Assembly: GCA_963662155.1 (NCBI GenBank)
Contig: OY759264.1
Span: forward strand, 11,581,315-11,645,314
Origin: Lamellibrachia columna
Taxonomy: Eukaryota > Annelida > Polychaeta > Sabellida > Siboglinidae
Length of the DNA stretch: 64,000 nucleotides
Direction of reading: 5' to 3'
Part shown: positions 14,166-30,230 of the stretch, one piece after another
Numbering within the stretch: position 1 is the first letter of the stretch
Layout: every line of letters starts with the position of its first letter
Notes under the pieces: generated by a model
The model's input: the letters and a program-made list of their open reading frames with translations, nothing else
What the model was told of the DNA's origin: nothing
Databases searched by the model: none
Made by a program: the position numbers and the translations under genes

Positions 14166-17093
14166 ATATCATGTTTAATAATTTATATGTTCCGTAGAAA
14201 AATAAGCTTTGTGCATGGTTATTGCAAATTACATGTTGATAACGACAAAAGTGAGGTAGGCACGGATTGTAGAAAAGTACCGACACCAGAAACAAGGGAC
14301 CAAAGGCTTTTAATATCTCTTCCGAAAGACAAGCAACGTGGGGTGAACAAACCTGCTGAAGACAGGTCTGCCAGTCTTACTAGCGATACTGCTATAGACA
14401 TTGAAGCGTACCGAACTAACCAGGAGATGAAGAGAGCGAGGCGTCATACTGGCAATTTACGTACAATCAGCTAAGACAAGGATAATTCCATTTGAAATCA
14501 ACCAGCAAAGTTCTTGATCCCCTCCGAATTTAATGAGGTTAATGAACATTTTGCAGTCCTAATCTACATATATTATAGTGTGAACATTTCTGCCAACTAA
14601 ATTAAATTTGTTGTATTATTATTTCAAGAACTTATCATGGAACCATTTAATTTTTTGGTAGAAACGTTTCGATAAAATGACCTTGCTAAAGATCAATTTT
14701 GATCAAAACCGGGGTGCACTAGAGATAATACACAGAGGTGGCCATAGTTGCGATGGCTCCTCGTGTTGCAAGTTTTTAGAGTCGATATAGAGGGATGACA
14801 AGTCATTCGGCAAAGTCACTTCGACATATTTTCAAAGCCAGATACCTTAGTACACTAGAATGTCGGGTGGTGGAGTTACCACTCAAACAGTATACATAAA
14901 CTGATCCATCACTCAAGATGAGTTGACGTTTGGCAGGACAAATGGTCAGATCGTTCTTCTCCATGAAGCGTGTATCTCCCAATATCTCGATATCCAAGTT
15001 GTCAACCGCCAGACCTTCAAATTCTAGCTGTCATCCGTCACGAGGAAAAGCAGCACGCGTCTCCGCCACCACTTTAAGAGCCGATTACCCGTCAGCTTGA
15101 TGGGCAGTTTCAAATGTACTCTTAACCTTGCATGATATTTGCACGCACTCAGGCGCTGTTCAGCTCTGCCTGCCTCTTCGCATACGGAGCACATTCTATC
15201 AATTTGTTTGACTGCCGAACTCGTCGGGTATGCGGTGCCGCTGTCAATATCATCATCATGGCATCGGCGGCCGCGTGCACTTCACCAGCCTAGGACCGCA
15301 AAGCTGGTAATATTTCAGGTTTATTGGAAGCCAGAGTACGCGACCTCAATTCGGTTCCATGTGTCTGTTTTCCGAGTTTCGGAAGCTCTGGGTGGATTAA
15401 TCAACAGCCATGTCAGCACAATACAATTCTTCATTCTTGAATATATGTATTCGTCTTCCGTGACACGTTTTCCATGGTGAGAGATATTTTCGTCAAGTTA
15501 TAACAAGCTGTCTTCCACAAACGCAACCAGGCGTTAGTGCAGTTCTTCCTCTTTTTCATCTGGCTCTAGTTGGATAGTATCGAAATCAATTAAATGAGCC
15601 CCCGTGGACTGGAAACCATAGTGTTGACAGATACTCTGCTAAATTTTGAAAATGAGGGTATTGCAGTATTGCATGACAAGTTCAGACCATGACAATTTTT
15701 AACCGTCCGACTTTTTGCTGACCACGCTATTATTTACATGAAAAGACCATGAAAAGACCATGAAAAGACCACGTTGATTGTGACAAGCTTATTTCTCCAT
15801 GGTCGGAGCCTACCAGGAGTACACCGCTGCCATCCGGGACCCCTACATATTGGACCCCTACACCTCAGCAATAACTACACCCATTTCCACCTATGCTGAG
15901 TTGATATCCGGCTTGTCATGTTGTACAAGACCACACATGGCATAGTAGCGTTGGACCTCAGCCCCGATCTTATGCCCCCTGCGAAACTATCTCGGCACAC
16001 CCATTCCGGAGCTGTTTCAGCTAACGCACATGCAGCTTCAAGTTTGGAGATTTTCAAACAAAGGATTTCCAGTATACACGCACATTATCATCTTTTCTTT
16101 TCTACCACATATTTTTAACTTTTCTCACCTCTCTCTGTCAGCACATTACACGCACGCACGCGCGCACGCACGCACGTACACACGTAAACATGCACACACG
16201 CAAACACTCACACACCGAGTTTATAAAAGAGGGACAACTCATCAACGGAGGAAGAAGTAGTAGAAGAAGAAGAATGATCAGGGGCAGGCTCAGTGAGGCG
16301 CCAGGCTGTGAGGCGCCAAGCTCAGTGAGGCGATATGCTGCGCCAAGCTCAGTGAGGCGATAGGCTCAGTGAGGCGCCAGGCTCAGTGAAGCGCCAGGCT
16401 CAGTGAGGCGCCAGGCTCAGTGAGGCTGGGTATATAAAACACCAGGTGGCAGCACATATGCGGGCGTTGTGGTTCATTAAACTCATTTTGTCGGTCAAGA
16501 CATTAGAACAAATAGAGTTGATGTAATATAACATGATGTGAAGATAACAACGATAAGACTGTGTAACGAGAAGTAATGCTCGCTTCACCCGCAGTGTAGT
16601 GTTTGCGAGCGCCCCTCACTCGCTAACCAATGAACTGACGAAGATCTAAAAATAACGCAAGCCAATACACAAAGATGTTCGACATCCCTTAGATGAGATG
16701 CATGTCTCTCATTAAGGAACATTTGTTTGGGGACACATAACAATTTAATGTGAAATACTGGCGGTGCTACGGTATTGTGTTTGTTCCCGGAGTTAGACCG
16801 ATTATGATCATGATTTAGCTAATTGTGCGTAGTACCGTTAGAGTAATCACCCCTGAACATGTACTTTTTGCCGAAACTTTTTGCCATTTTGAAACAAATC
16901 TAACATGACAGCCATACAGGCAGAACGGCATATGAGAACATCGTTTTCCTTACACCGTACGGTTTCCAAAATTGCATAAGTTTTTGATCTCCAAAATTAT
17001 CCACGAAACGCTAAATATGGAGGTAGTGAACATGACGTATTATCAATCGAGCAGCCAAGTTGTAAATTCGCTGCAGACGTGCGATGTTGCTTA
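14163..17093 (+). repeat. Segmental duplication, copy B (lacks the FReD first exon)
   Basis: Direct copy of 3963-8990 with several deletions. The largest joins the equivalent of about 6930 directly to that of about 8515, at about 16682 (GTTCGACATCCCTTAGATGAG). This removes the first FReD exon while keeping its upstream region, including ACTCATTTTGTCGGTCAAGACATTAGAACA and GTATATAAAA (about 16430-16439). Confidence 0.8.
16275..16425 (+). repeat. 17-bp minisatellite (GGCTCAGTGAGGCGCCA)
   Basis: About eight copies of GCTCAGTGAGGCG(C/A)(C/T)AG in tandem. They are absent from the matching position of copy A near 6670-6720, so the array is specific to copy B. Confidence 0.88.
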
Positions 17094-17099
17094 CAAGAA

Positions 17100-19265
17100 T
17101 TCAAGTTAAATGTAATACAATATTACTGTATTACCGTTTCAAATGTTTACAATTGTTTCTATATCTCCCTTAATATATATTTATTTAAACAACAACAACA
17201 ATTTTACACTGACTGTCTGTTTAACTGATACACTGATACACTGTTTCCAGCGACTTGTAGATGTGAGTATAGTGCGATTGTCTAACGTGTTGATAGAGTG
17301 TTTGGTAGCGTGGTGCCTACCTCGCGTTGACATCTGACGTAACAGGCTTTGCAGTCAAGCGGGTGTGCCGCGATCGCTCGAGCTGAACGGCCAGCAAAGC
17401 GACTCAATAATTCAGTCAATATAAAGAGTGCGTTCGGGATTTACCAAACGTTCAGGCACCACAGAGGTTCTCCAATACGTTAGCCATCATACAGTATGAA
17501 CAGTTGTCATCATATGTATCCAAAGCCGGAGAAAACGACTTAGATGACGGAGAGACTAATTTCACCTCATCAGCATGTTGCGCCACCAAGTGGATGCCAA
17601 AATGTAAATATCAATGTAGCAGCAAGGTAAATGTAAATAGTAGTAGCAATGGCGCCACCTGACGAGTGTCCATATGCCCATTTCTTCCTAGTGTTCAATA
17701 CGACGTCTCACAACACGTATCAACAGAAAACGATGTACATAAATATATTCACAATGTCCCGCTAATGCAGACAAATTATCTGTATTATTATTTTTAAATC
17801 ACCCAGTCACTCCCTCAGTCACGGGGCTATGTCCATGAGGGGCTTTGTCATTGAGGGGTTATATGCTCTACCCAGGTATTCAAAGCTGTTTCGCTGTTTC
17901 AATGTTGTTCTGTGTCCCAGTTTACTTGTATGCCGTGTGAATCTGTCATGCCACCGTGACATTGTGACATCGTGTGGCCAGCCGAACTAAAACGTGCACA
18001 GTGCTGTTTGCTTCACAAAGTTCCACTAATAAGCTAACACTCCCACGTCTATAGAGACACCAACTTGTTGTTAGACATGTGCCGTCCTGTCGACTAAGGT
18101 AACCCGGAGCAGACGTCTCAAGGGCATCCAAAATCTTTTCGTCCGTCTTTTTTTTACAGCCACAACTTTCAAGTACCGCATAACGCACACCCCAGAGAAG
18201 CGACTTGATTAATTGTATGTTCAGGCAGCTAACGATCTATGTTAACTACATTGTTACTATCATCATCAACATATACACACTAAACGTACAGTGTCTAGCA
18301 TTGGTTCAGTCCACCACCCGCCCCCTCAATACGTGGTGTGGGACATAAGGTATCGCGCATATTGACAGTCAAAAAGCATTAATTTGTCCCGCGAAACCTG
18401 GTGACGACCAAACGACCAGCCAACAATACGTAATGCTAAACGCTTTTATGGACTTTGATAATAATTTGTGCGAATAACTATTGTACGATTCCAACACTAA
18501 GCTGAACTATGAGGATACAGAATAAAAACCTTAAAATCGAAACACCTAACACGAAATGATTTAGGACCGGTGACATTCGCTAAGTGGATGACTGGCTGCA
18601 CTACGCGCCATCTATTGGATATACTATTAACACTATGAGGCTTAGCCACAATCCATGTGACGTTGCAGGCCATTCGATCTTTGATATCGCGGTGAGTCAG
18701 TTATAATAACAGCTACAAAACATAATGAAATAATTTATGATACGTTTGGCATTGTCTCCCTTTACTGTGTCCATGCTCATTACCTTATAAAGTCTTACAT
18801 AACACCATTGTTTATCACTAGAAGTTGCACATTAAAAGAAATAGGAAAACCAATATAAATCACTGTACGTTGCCTTGCTAAATGTAAACCTAAAAGGTCG
18901 CGCCTGCTAGAAGACAGGTAACACCCTCCAATACAGCTGGACATGAGGGTAAACTTGGTGCAATTCGGCCAAGACCGCGTCAAGCAACTGAGTGAAGAAA
19001 CTGCACCCGATCCAGTACTTGCTCCGCTGGACTACTTAATTGAACTAAACTTAATTGTTTTAGAAAGAACTGCTTAGCATTTCATGAAAAGTAATAATCA
19101 TATCAAACATCCACTCATACGATAATACATTAATGTTTTATTTGAATAATACTATTTTAATAATATAATCGATGATTTTTTAATATGCACTTTTTCCCCA
19201 GTATGATGCCATTATCAGAAATACAACTAACCAAAATAAATCAAATATTTTATGATTGCAGTTAA
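17100..19265. other. No gene recognised
   Basis: The copy of the 1410-1570 duplication lies at about 18740-18900. A minus-strand open frame at 17946-18188 has a plausible composition (one stretch is GTCLTTSWCLYRRGS), but I cannot match it to a family or find convincing splice sites, so it is not called as a gene. Confidence 0.4.
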
Positions 19266-19279
19266 TATCATGTCTTTAC

Positions 19280-19380
19280 CCACCAACCAAGAATTCGCCG
19301 GACACGTCGCCAAATCCGTCCTTGTAGTAGGCCCAGTCGCGGAAGAAGTCGACGGAGCCGTCCTGTCGTCGCTGGAACAT
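19280..19380 (-). pseudogene. FReD second exon, minus strand, with a one-base frameshift
   Basis: A 101-bp exon between minus-strand acceptor GTGTAG and donor GTAAAG. It reads [20 protein letters not shown] and then [10 protein letters not shown], the conserved core of the fibrinogen domain (W-x-x-Y-x-x-G-F-G-x-x-x-G-E-F-W-L-G). Where tryptophan is expected the codon region reads TTCTTGG, consistent with one extra T that shifts the frame for the last few residues. It lies downstream (minus strand) of the exon at 23398-23546 in the proper order and phase, with a LINE inserted between them. Together they are the remnant of a minus-strand FReD gene. Confidence 0.82.
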
Positions 19381-19480
19381 CTACACGTGGCAACGAACAC
19401 CTACACGTGACAACGAACACCTACACTTGAAAACGAACACCTACAAGCGACAACGAACACCTACATGCAAAATAAACTAG
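19381..19480 (-). repeat. 20-bp tandem repeat (GACAACGAACACCTACACGT)
   Basis: Five imperfect copies of CAACGAACACCTACA(C/A)G(T/C)G directly next to the splice acceptor of the FReD exon. The first unit includes the acceptor itself. Confidence 0.85.
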
Positions 19481-19499
19481 CTTAGGCGAGTGTATATCC

Positions 19500-19500
19500 A

Positions 19501-19548
<48 letters not shown>

Positions 19549-19551
19549 TGG
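19500..19551. repeat. (GTGC)n microsatellite
   Basis: Twelve to thirteen uninterrupted GCGT tetramers. Confidence 0.95.
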
Positions 19552-19769
19552 TGTGGAGTGGTTTGTCGGAACGTGTCTGTTCAACAGTTGGTCACAAGAT
19601 ATGTCGGCTGACGATCAGCTGACGGGTAGGCAACAACTATTTTTTCGGCCGATATAATTTTGCTAACGAAAAATCACCACATGTCTGCCGGGATTAAGCT
19701 CGTTGAACATGCGATGCAACCGGCATAAATTGGAACTACCCTGGCCACTTGTAATCACCGATTCGGCGA

Positions 19770-22870
<3,101 letters not shown>

Positions 22871-23109
22871 CAGCCCTACAGCCCCTGTGAGTTCGACCAC
22901 TGTTCAAGTGTCTAAAAATAGTTATAGTATAACATCGCAGTCCACCGTCTGCGAAAACGTAACGAAACATGACGTTAACACATGGCGAGCACGCCGTGTC
23001 CAAACACACTAAAACACGAACTGTGGCTGGATGGAGCCACGGTAACTACAGTACTTCTTCTTGTACAACACACATACAGAATGACACCAGTTAATCTGCT
23101 TTGAAGAAG

Positions 23110-23182
<73 letters not shown>

Positions 23183-23190
23183 GCATTGTA
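22871..23190. other. Non-coding sequence and (TA)n array
   Basis: Contains a TA array at about 23110-23180, which ends the inverted duplicate block that matches 10590-11190. No gene was seen. Confidence 0.7.
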
Positions 23191-23790
23191 TACGTATACA
23201 TTCGTATACATACCGTTACAGTCAACGCATCGAACTATTCAAAATGAAGACTAATTATACTCAGTTAATGATTGCGGCAACCCGAGTAATCTTCTAATTT
23301 AAATATTTATAACAATATTTCCAGAATCACTAAATATATGGCCTTTATGATTATAAAATTATCTCCTTTTCCTTTACACAAATTAGCATTTACGTACCAG
23401 CCAGCCGTCGCCATCTGTTTCCATGTCACAGTACACATGGACATACTTCTTCGCCTTGTCCAACTAGATCTCATACACGCCACTGACTTTGTTACCGTCC
23501 TTTAGTAGATCATTGCAGTCGTGGGCAGGCAGACGTCGCTTCAAGACTGAGTAAAACGTATTGGATTACAATTGAAAAATACAAACTCATCCCCAAGAGC
23601 GAAATCGACGAGACAATTGAGGCCATGAAACATACTGATAGTTATAATGACACTGTGTTGTAATGACACATTGATAGTAATAAACAACAACATGTTAGGT
23701 AGGATATCAGTGGATCATTTGGATGTGGATCATCACGCCAAACTTGTAAAGGGTACGCGTAGAATGTGTGATCTAACTGTCACTCACTCA
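23190..23790 (-). repeat. Inverted duplicate block, minus-strand copy
   Basis: Inverted counterpart of 10590-11190. It carries the decayed FReD exon and ends at the LINE tail side with a (TCAC)n array (about 23779-23882) that the plus copy lacks. Confidence 0.85.
23398..23546 (-). pseudogene. FReD N-terminal exon with a stop codon
   Basis: A 149-bp inverted paralogue of the exon at 10818-10966, with the same acceptor and the same GTACGT donor. The reading is LPAHDCNDLLKDGNKVSGVY, then an in-frame TAG (plus-strand CTA at 23464-23466) where the paralogue has Tyr, then LDKAKKYVHVYCDMETDGD. The first Gly of the GGGW motif region is changed to Asp. It heads the remnant gene whose next exon is 19280-19380. 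Confidence 0.87.
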
Positions 23791-23882
23791 CTCACTCACT
23801 CACTCACTCACTCACTCACTCACTCACTCACTCACTCACTCACTCACTCACTCACTCACTCACTCACTCACTCACTCACTCA
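23779..23882. repeat. (TCAC)n microsatellite
   Basis: About 25 uninterrupted CTCA tetramers at the border between the inverted duplicate and the LINE tail. Confidence 0.95.
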
Positions 23883-23884
23883 GT

Positions 23885-24110
23885 CCTCTTGGTGCCTCAA
23901 GTGGCACACAAGGCTTCCACAAGAGAGCGCCACTGCTGTCGGTTTGTGGCCTGTCTGGTGATAGTTTCCCAGGTCAGTCCGTGTGTCTTCATCTCTTTAT
24001 CCACTGTTCTTCGCCAGGTTTCCTTGGGCGACCTCTTTTCCGCTTCCCATCCGGTGTCCAGCGTAGGGCTATTCTGGGCAGTACATCTGGTGGCATTCGA
24101 CACACGTGTC
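23885..24110 (-). mobile_element. 3' tail of a LINE ORF2
   Basis: The minus strand reads ETWRRTVDKEMKTHGLTWET and TNRQQWRSLVEALCAT before a stop. This is the C-terminal tail of the same kind of LINE as the fragment at 9770-10590. Only the last 70 or so residues are present. Confidence 0.78.
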
Positions 24111-25900
24111 CCAACCTTCTCTGTAAAGTATAGGAACCCTGGATTTGGCCCAGCTGCAAGGGTTCAACAGTTTTAATTGCAAACTGGGCAAGGAAGAGCT
24201 GGTATACGTCATTGTCCAGCGGTTGAGAGGGTGGGTGGATTTTATAAGTTGACCAGTGGTAAAGCGTATGGAACGCGGTACTCGGTCACGAGACGTCGCG
24301 AGGTTCCGCGTTGGTTAAGCCGACTGGCGACCTCCCGAGCAACGCGTCTTATCACCCACGTAGTTACCTTATTGTTTACCACTAATTTATCGCTTTACTG
24401 TACCTTTCTCAATTGCATCATTTCTTCCAGTTCTATATGAACTATACAGCAGGGGAGATTACAAAGGAAGAGTCAGGCGGCAGTTGACGGCTGTGATATT
24501 TAAAACGTTTTATACGATCCCGATTGCTTCCACATCGAAGGGACGAAGCAGTTGTCAGGCGTCAATGAGGGACACGTCTTACACAGTTACAGTAAGTACT
24601 TAATATAATAGCAGGTTAAACTTTAAGTGAAACTTCGTTATGCTTACATTAATATAGATACTATGTCAAAAACCAGTGCAGCGCACTCATACACACTCAA
24701 CATTGGCTTGACAGGATATGAGTTATAATGATATTTATTGTCGTATTTTCATGTAAATATTCATTACCTGTTATGTTAATTTACAACATTCCAAAATATT
24801 TACAATCCTGAACTATTTTAACAGTTGTATATGTCCCTTGTAAATTAATTTATTGTTTGAGGTTGATCTCAATAATGCATACAGCACCAACACGTCAACT
24901 TGCGATTGTCCCCTAAGGATGTACAAGTGCCATCACGTAGCAGCTGCTCTACTGTATGGGTGGGTAGATGTCAAACATACGGGGTGGGCAGACTACATAC
25001 CCAGAGGGACTGCATAGGTAGGGTTGAAATGGTAGGGCAAGTAAAGCTAAATGTCCAGGGGGATGGTAATGTTTTACACGATTTCGACAATCCAGCCAAA
25101 TGTCTTTATGTCTATGGGCTGCGGAAGCAATTTATTTTATTACAAATAAAGAAATTACAATCATGAATGACTGACATCTCGTTTAATATTAATAAATAAT
25201 AACATGTGTCGAGATACCGACTTGTCAGTAAGACGAACATCAAGTGTGCCTGGCTGAAACATCCCAAGTCGCGAATACCGAGGGAGACACAGCCAATGGG
25301 GGAATTGTATCCTCACCGAAGACCAGTGTACAGATTATTATTTTAATTTCCAGAAAACAATTATCAACCTTTTAAGCAATTTAACTATCTAAGACGAGAG
25401 AACACAACTGTCAAAATACTGTTACTTTAAAGAATTAATAAACATAATTATGGAATTCAACTTTTAGGGCCTTGTGTCGCCCGGTAGTGCAAGATGACCG
25501 ACAGTTTGTGTACAGGGAATTGTCCAAACTAGGACGGTACCCAAGAATAAATAATAAAAAAATAGTACAATGTTTGTTTCAGTATATTCATGTTATGTGT
25601 TTTATATACCAGTCGTGGATTGTAAGTGGATCGTAAGGGAGTTAGATAACCAAAATATTTTAGGTTGAATTTGAAAGGATTTGTAATATTTAATGCATCA
25701 TTATAATTATGCATTGAATTTGAGCGTGGGGGCTGGCCAGAAACCTAAGCATATTATAGAAGCATGGATATAATTGGCTCCCCTTATTGCAACCTTTGTA
25801 ATGTATTTATTTCTATTGTTTGGACAACACACACAAAAGTTCGGCTCTCACTGTTTCTACAGTACAGTAAATATCGATCTTATTTGTATCTAATATAATA
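24111..25900. other. No gene recognised
   Basis: Mostly AT-rich sequence with short open frames of no recognisable family. I see no repeat array or RNA gene in it. Confidence 0.4.
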
Positions 25901-26453
<553 letters not shown>

Positions 26454-27001
26454 GTTTTGTGTATATACAAATATAATTATTGATCTTTACAGTATTAAAT
26501 TGTTTAACAATTCTTACTAACATAGTCTAATTATTTTATTTTCACTAACATGTTCATTTTGCTGTTTTTAATTCATATTTTAGAGGCTTGCTTTAAATGC
26601 CAGATGTCTGGATTAAAGCTGTGAACATGTTATGGTTGACAAATATTTTATGAAGAAGTTTGTACAACACAAGGCAAAGGGACAAATAAAATAAAATTAA
26701 AGTTCATACTACACTAAGGGCTAAATGTGTTTCTATCGCTTGTGTTAAGCTTTGGATTAGCTTACGTATCGCACTAAGAAACTGTAGAAATAATTTCACT
26801 TTAAAACCTTTTGAGGACCAAACCCCGATACATCGGGGTTAGCGATTAGTGCTTACGTTGATCGCTAGATGACAGCAGCATTTCTGTGCATAGCCAATAC
26901 TGAAAGACCCGTATACAGCCATATAATTTGTTACCATTTTGATACCATTCCGAGATTTTTCCTGTTGTTTTAACATTTTTGAGAGCTTTGTGAAGTTGAA
27001 C

Positions 27002-27183
27002 ATGGATCGTCGACGATTCCTGATTCGAGGGATTGACGACTACGAACGTGCATTGGATGCTATTGGTTTAGATTCGGATGAATCAGATGAAAGCACTCAG
27101 TGTTGTTGACAGCGAGATCGATGTGGCAGACGATTTGGATGAATATGTGCCGTCACCAGATGCTTCGGACAGCGAAATTTCAG
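27002..27183 (+). pseudogene. piggyBac-like transposase N-terminal exon (frame-shifted)
   Basis: Starts ATG at 27002 with MDRRRFLIRGIDDYERALDA, then an acidic Ser/Asp-rich stretch (GLDSDESDES). A frameshift near 27095 moves the coding to VVDSEIDVADDLDEYVPSPD and ASDSEIS, ending at donor GTATGT (27184) in phase 1. This acidic leader is what piggyBac-derived transposases carry before the catalytic domain. The exit phase fits the exon at 28749. The frameshift makes the copy inactive. Confidence 0.65.
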
Positions 27184-27194
27184 GTATGTTTTTT

Positions 27195-28350
27195 AACAAG
27201 TCATTTAACAAGATTGCCATCCGAAACAACAAGTTCCAGATGGCAAGTGGACAAGGAAGCCATTGGCTTATCGAGAGTCCAACAATTTTCTCATCTATGT
27301 GTAGCCTGCCCTTATCAATATCAGATATCTGTCAATTCTATTTTTAAACATATTCACACTACTAGCATTAACACAATCATTTGGCAATTTTTTCCATTCA
27401 TTTATCACCCTCTGTGAGAAAGAGTACTTTCTCATGTCCAACGTACACTGCTCCTTAACTAATGCTGCTTTGTGTCCTCTGGTTCTACTGCCTTCTTTAA
27501 GTTTGAAGAACATATTCCTATCAACATCCTCATAACCATTCACTATTTTAAACACTTCTATTTGGTGTGCTCTTAGTCTCCTGGTCTCTAGTGTTGTCAA
27601 ACCCCATTGTAATAAGCAGCTTTCGTAACTAAGATCTCTCAATTCTGGAATCATTTTAGTTGCTCTTCGTTGTATTCTTTCTAGCTTGTCTATGTCCTTT
27701 TTACGATACGGCCTCCATGCTTGAATACAATATTCCAAATGTTGTCTAACTATTGCTTTTTTAAGGGGTACAACTAGCTGTTTCTCCTTATACGTGATAG
27801 TTCTCCTAATTAGCCCTAGAATTTTATTTCCTTTTGAAGCAGCAATCCGACATTCCTCTGAAACTTTCATGTCAGCACTAAATGTTACTCCTAAGTCATT
27901 TTCTTGTGTGGTTCTACCTAGTACAGCATCACCCATTTTATATTCTACGTCCATGTTTCCATGTCCTATGTGTATTGTGTATGCATTTAACCTTCCAAAA
28001 ATTGAATAACATTTGCCATTTTTCTGACCATTTAACTGATTTATCTAGATCATCCTGTAAACTTTGTTTATCTGTAATATTAGTAACTTTTCTGAATACT
28101 TTTGTGTCATCTGCAAATTTCAGTACTTTGCTAGATATGTCATCTTCCAAATAATTAATTTTTATATTAAAAATAGTATAGGGACTAATACTGATCATTG
28201 TGGTACCCCACTCTGAACAGATTTCCAGTTTGAAATCTCACCATCTACTATTACTCTCTGTCTTCTGTGTGTAAGCCACTCTTCTATCCAATTGATTACA
28301 TTGTTACCTATACCATGGGCTTTTAGTTTAAGTAACAATCTTTTTTGGCT
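27195..28350 (-). mobile_element. 5'-truncated LINE (CR1/jockey-like) inside the piggyBac-like intron
   Basis: Minus-strand copy of the LINE family also seen at 48.15-50.46 kb and 55.2-56.03 kb. It starts in the reverse transcriptase at RLLLKLKAHGIGNNVINWIE (28195-28348) and continues through SGVPQ and a frame-broken FADDTKVFRK. It then reads GDAVLGRTTQENDLGVTFSA to NMFKNRIDRYLI (27295-27954). The 3' untranslated part includes CTCGATAAGCCAATGGCTTC, and the 3' end shows the ACTTGTTAAA-type tail repeats that mark this family. Confidence 0.88.
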
Positions 28351-28748
28351 ACGCAGGTGCAAACACAGGTAAAATTTAGAAGAAAACCTTCGAGGCATCG
28401 ATGTCTTCCAACATCATAATATTTTTTACATCTATAAATGAACTTGTACGTCTTTGAAATCAGTAATTTAGATCGAAAACATAAAGGTAGGAAGCGGCAG
28501 CCATGACTGACCATGTTTTGACAGCTGTCAAACAGGGCACTCGCTTGTGGTGGGCGTGTCAGTTTTGGGGTAGGGTGAGCGATATTACAGTGTGTTTGTT
28601 CAATTATGTTGTAATGTTATTTGCTTCACCTTGTTTACTGGGTATATTTGGCACATTATTAGTAACAGTAAATAATACATACAGGACAGTCAATTGTTTC
28701 CTTTATTTATAGATGAAATGATATTTGTTACGTTTGTTTCAATTTTAG

Positions 28749-28861
28749 AAGCACCACAGCCTGCCGACCAGCAGCCTGGCCCATCACAGCCTGCCGACCC
28801 ACAGCCTGGCCCATCACAGCCTGCCAACCCACAGCCTGGCCCATCACAGCCTTCAGATTAG
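28749..28861 (+). CDS. Second exon of the piggyBac-like N-terminal protein (QPADPQPGPS repeats)
   Basis: Follows acceptor TTTTAG (ending 28748). In the phase left by the exon ending at 27183 it reads EAPQPADQQPGPSQPADPQP and two further imperfect ten-residue repeats, then SQPSD and a TAG stop at 28859-28861. The 30-bp DNA repeat occurs about three and a half times. Because it ends in a stop, the element could at most make a short acidic and proline-rich protein without a catalytic domain. Confidence 0.5.
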
Positions 28862-30230
28862 TTTATGCTTGTTACTTATATAATTCCTATTTGTAAAAGC
28901 ACATTAGTATCAATGTTACAATTCTCATTGTTTCATGTAGATCTGATAATCGCAGTCATAATATTTGTACTTGTGCCAACTTTCTATGGCCAACTAATTT
29001 TTTTTTATAGCTTGCGTATAACGAGTGACGACTACTCCAGCATGGTACAATATTTATAATTGATTCTGAAATGTTCATATAATTTATCATATTGTACAAT
29101 TACAACAGATTGTGTGCACACATTCAATGCAGCACATATTTTCATAATTTATTTGGCTCAACATTTTTTTATATATGCAAATTATATGCAAATTAGTGTG
29201 ACATAGTCAACCAATGTCATCCTTAGTATCAACATGTGCAGACAAATGTAATGACTAAGTAAATATATACGTTGATATAACTATTTTAAACATCATTAAT
29301 TTTATAGTTCCATACACTGAACCATTAGTTATCCGTGCCCACATTCTGCACTCACGCTACTTGCATACTATGTGAGATATTTTTTTTACATATTTGCCTC
29401 AAATGACAGCAATTTTTTTCAGATTTATAGAGTACATATTGTTTATCACAATGAAACACATATTTGCTGTATTTGCATGTATATTTTTTGCAGGGATTGC
29501 ATAATAATCAAGAATAAAAAAATAAATACTTATACTTATCTATGGTAGTTTTCGTTCTGCAACTATGTATATATACCCTCCTTTCGTTATAGTAGCGTTT
29601 GCCCCAGAAACTTGGTCTTCAAAAGGTTTTAAAAAATGCACAAAACATCTATACTTGATAGATATAAAATGGATATTTTATTCTGAGACATTAATTTCTT
29701 TATCGTGTTAGCTTTTGGTATTTTTATGCATTAATTATACTTGCTTTATCAGTGTGATACAAGGGATTGTTATATAAAAGAGGAATCGTGAATATATGTA
29801 TGTGTAAACAAATCAATCAACAGGGGAGAGTACACATAAGTTTACACTTCAATTCCGTCATAAGATTGTAGCACACTGTGATTGTAACTATTCGTCTTTT
29901 ACATATACATAATTTAAACGAGCATTATATAGAAATGTTCTGCAGTAGCAGTGGAAGACATGACGGTGGGCGAGCGATATTACGTGGTATCCAGTTAGGG
30001 TCCAGTTGTTACCAGCACTCTAACAATTATTGTGAACATTCTTAGATATAAAACTTCTCACTCACCTCTAACATATTTTTGTCAATTGGAAACCAGAACA
30101 ATTTATACCATTTGATGTCAATTATGTGAATACATCAAAAAAAAACCTATTCTTTACGCAGGTGTAAACACAGCCAAGGTCGCCAGTGGACTGCACAGCT
30201 AAAACTAGGTCATGAGACTGACAGGCTCTA
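28862..30230. other. AT-rich sequence without a gene
   Basis: It includes the right part of the piggyBac-like element (to 29628) and then unremarkable AT-rich sequence. No coding family was recognised. Confidence 0.4.

Larger units (their letters stand above)
26805..29628 (+). mobile_element. Non-autonomous piggyBac-like element, TTAA target, with a nested LINE
   Basis: Bounded by TTAA at 26801-26804 and 29629-29632, with inverted ends AACCTTTTGAGGACCAA on the left and TTGGTCTTCAAAAGGTT on the right. A hairpin CCCCGATACATCGGGG lies just inside the left end. It carries only the two N-terminal exons described separately; no transposase catalytic domain is seen. A LINE fragment is nested in its intron. 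Removing the LINE leaves about 1.7 kb. TTAA targets also occur in Kolobok elements, but the acidic N-terminus favours piggyBac. Confidence 0.75.

Noticed and set aside
17946..18188. Minus-strand 80-codon frame with a plausible composition
   Set aside because: No start context, splice sites, paralogue or family match could be found.
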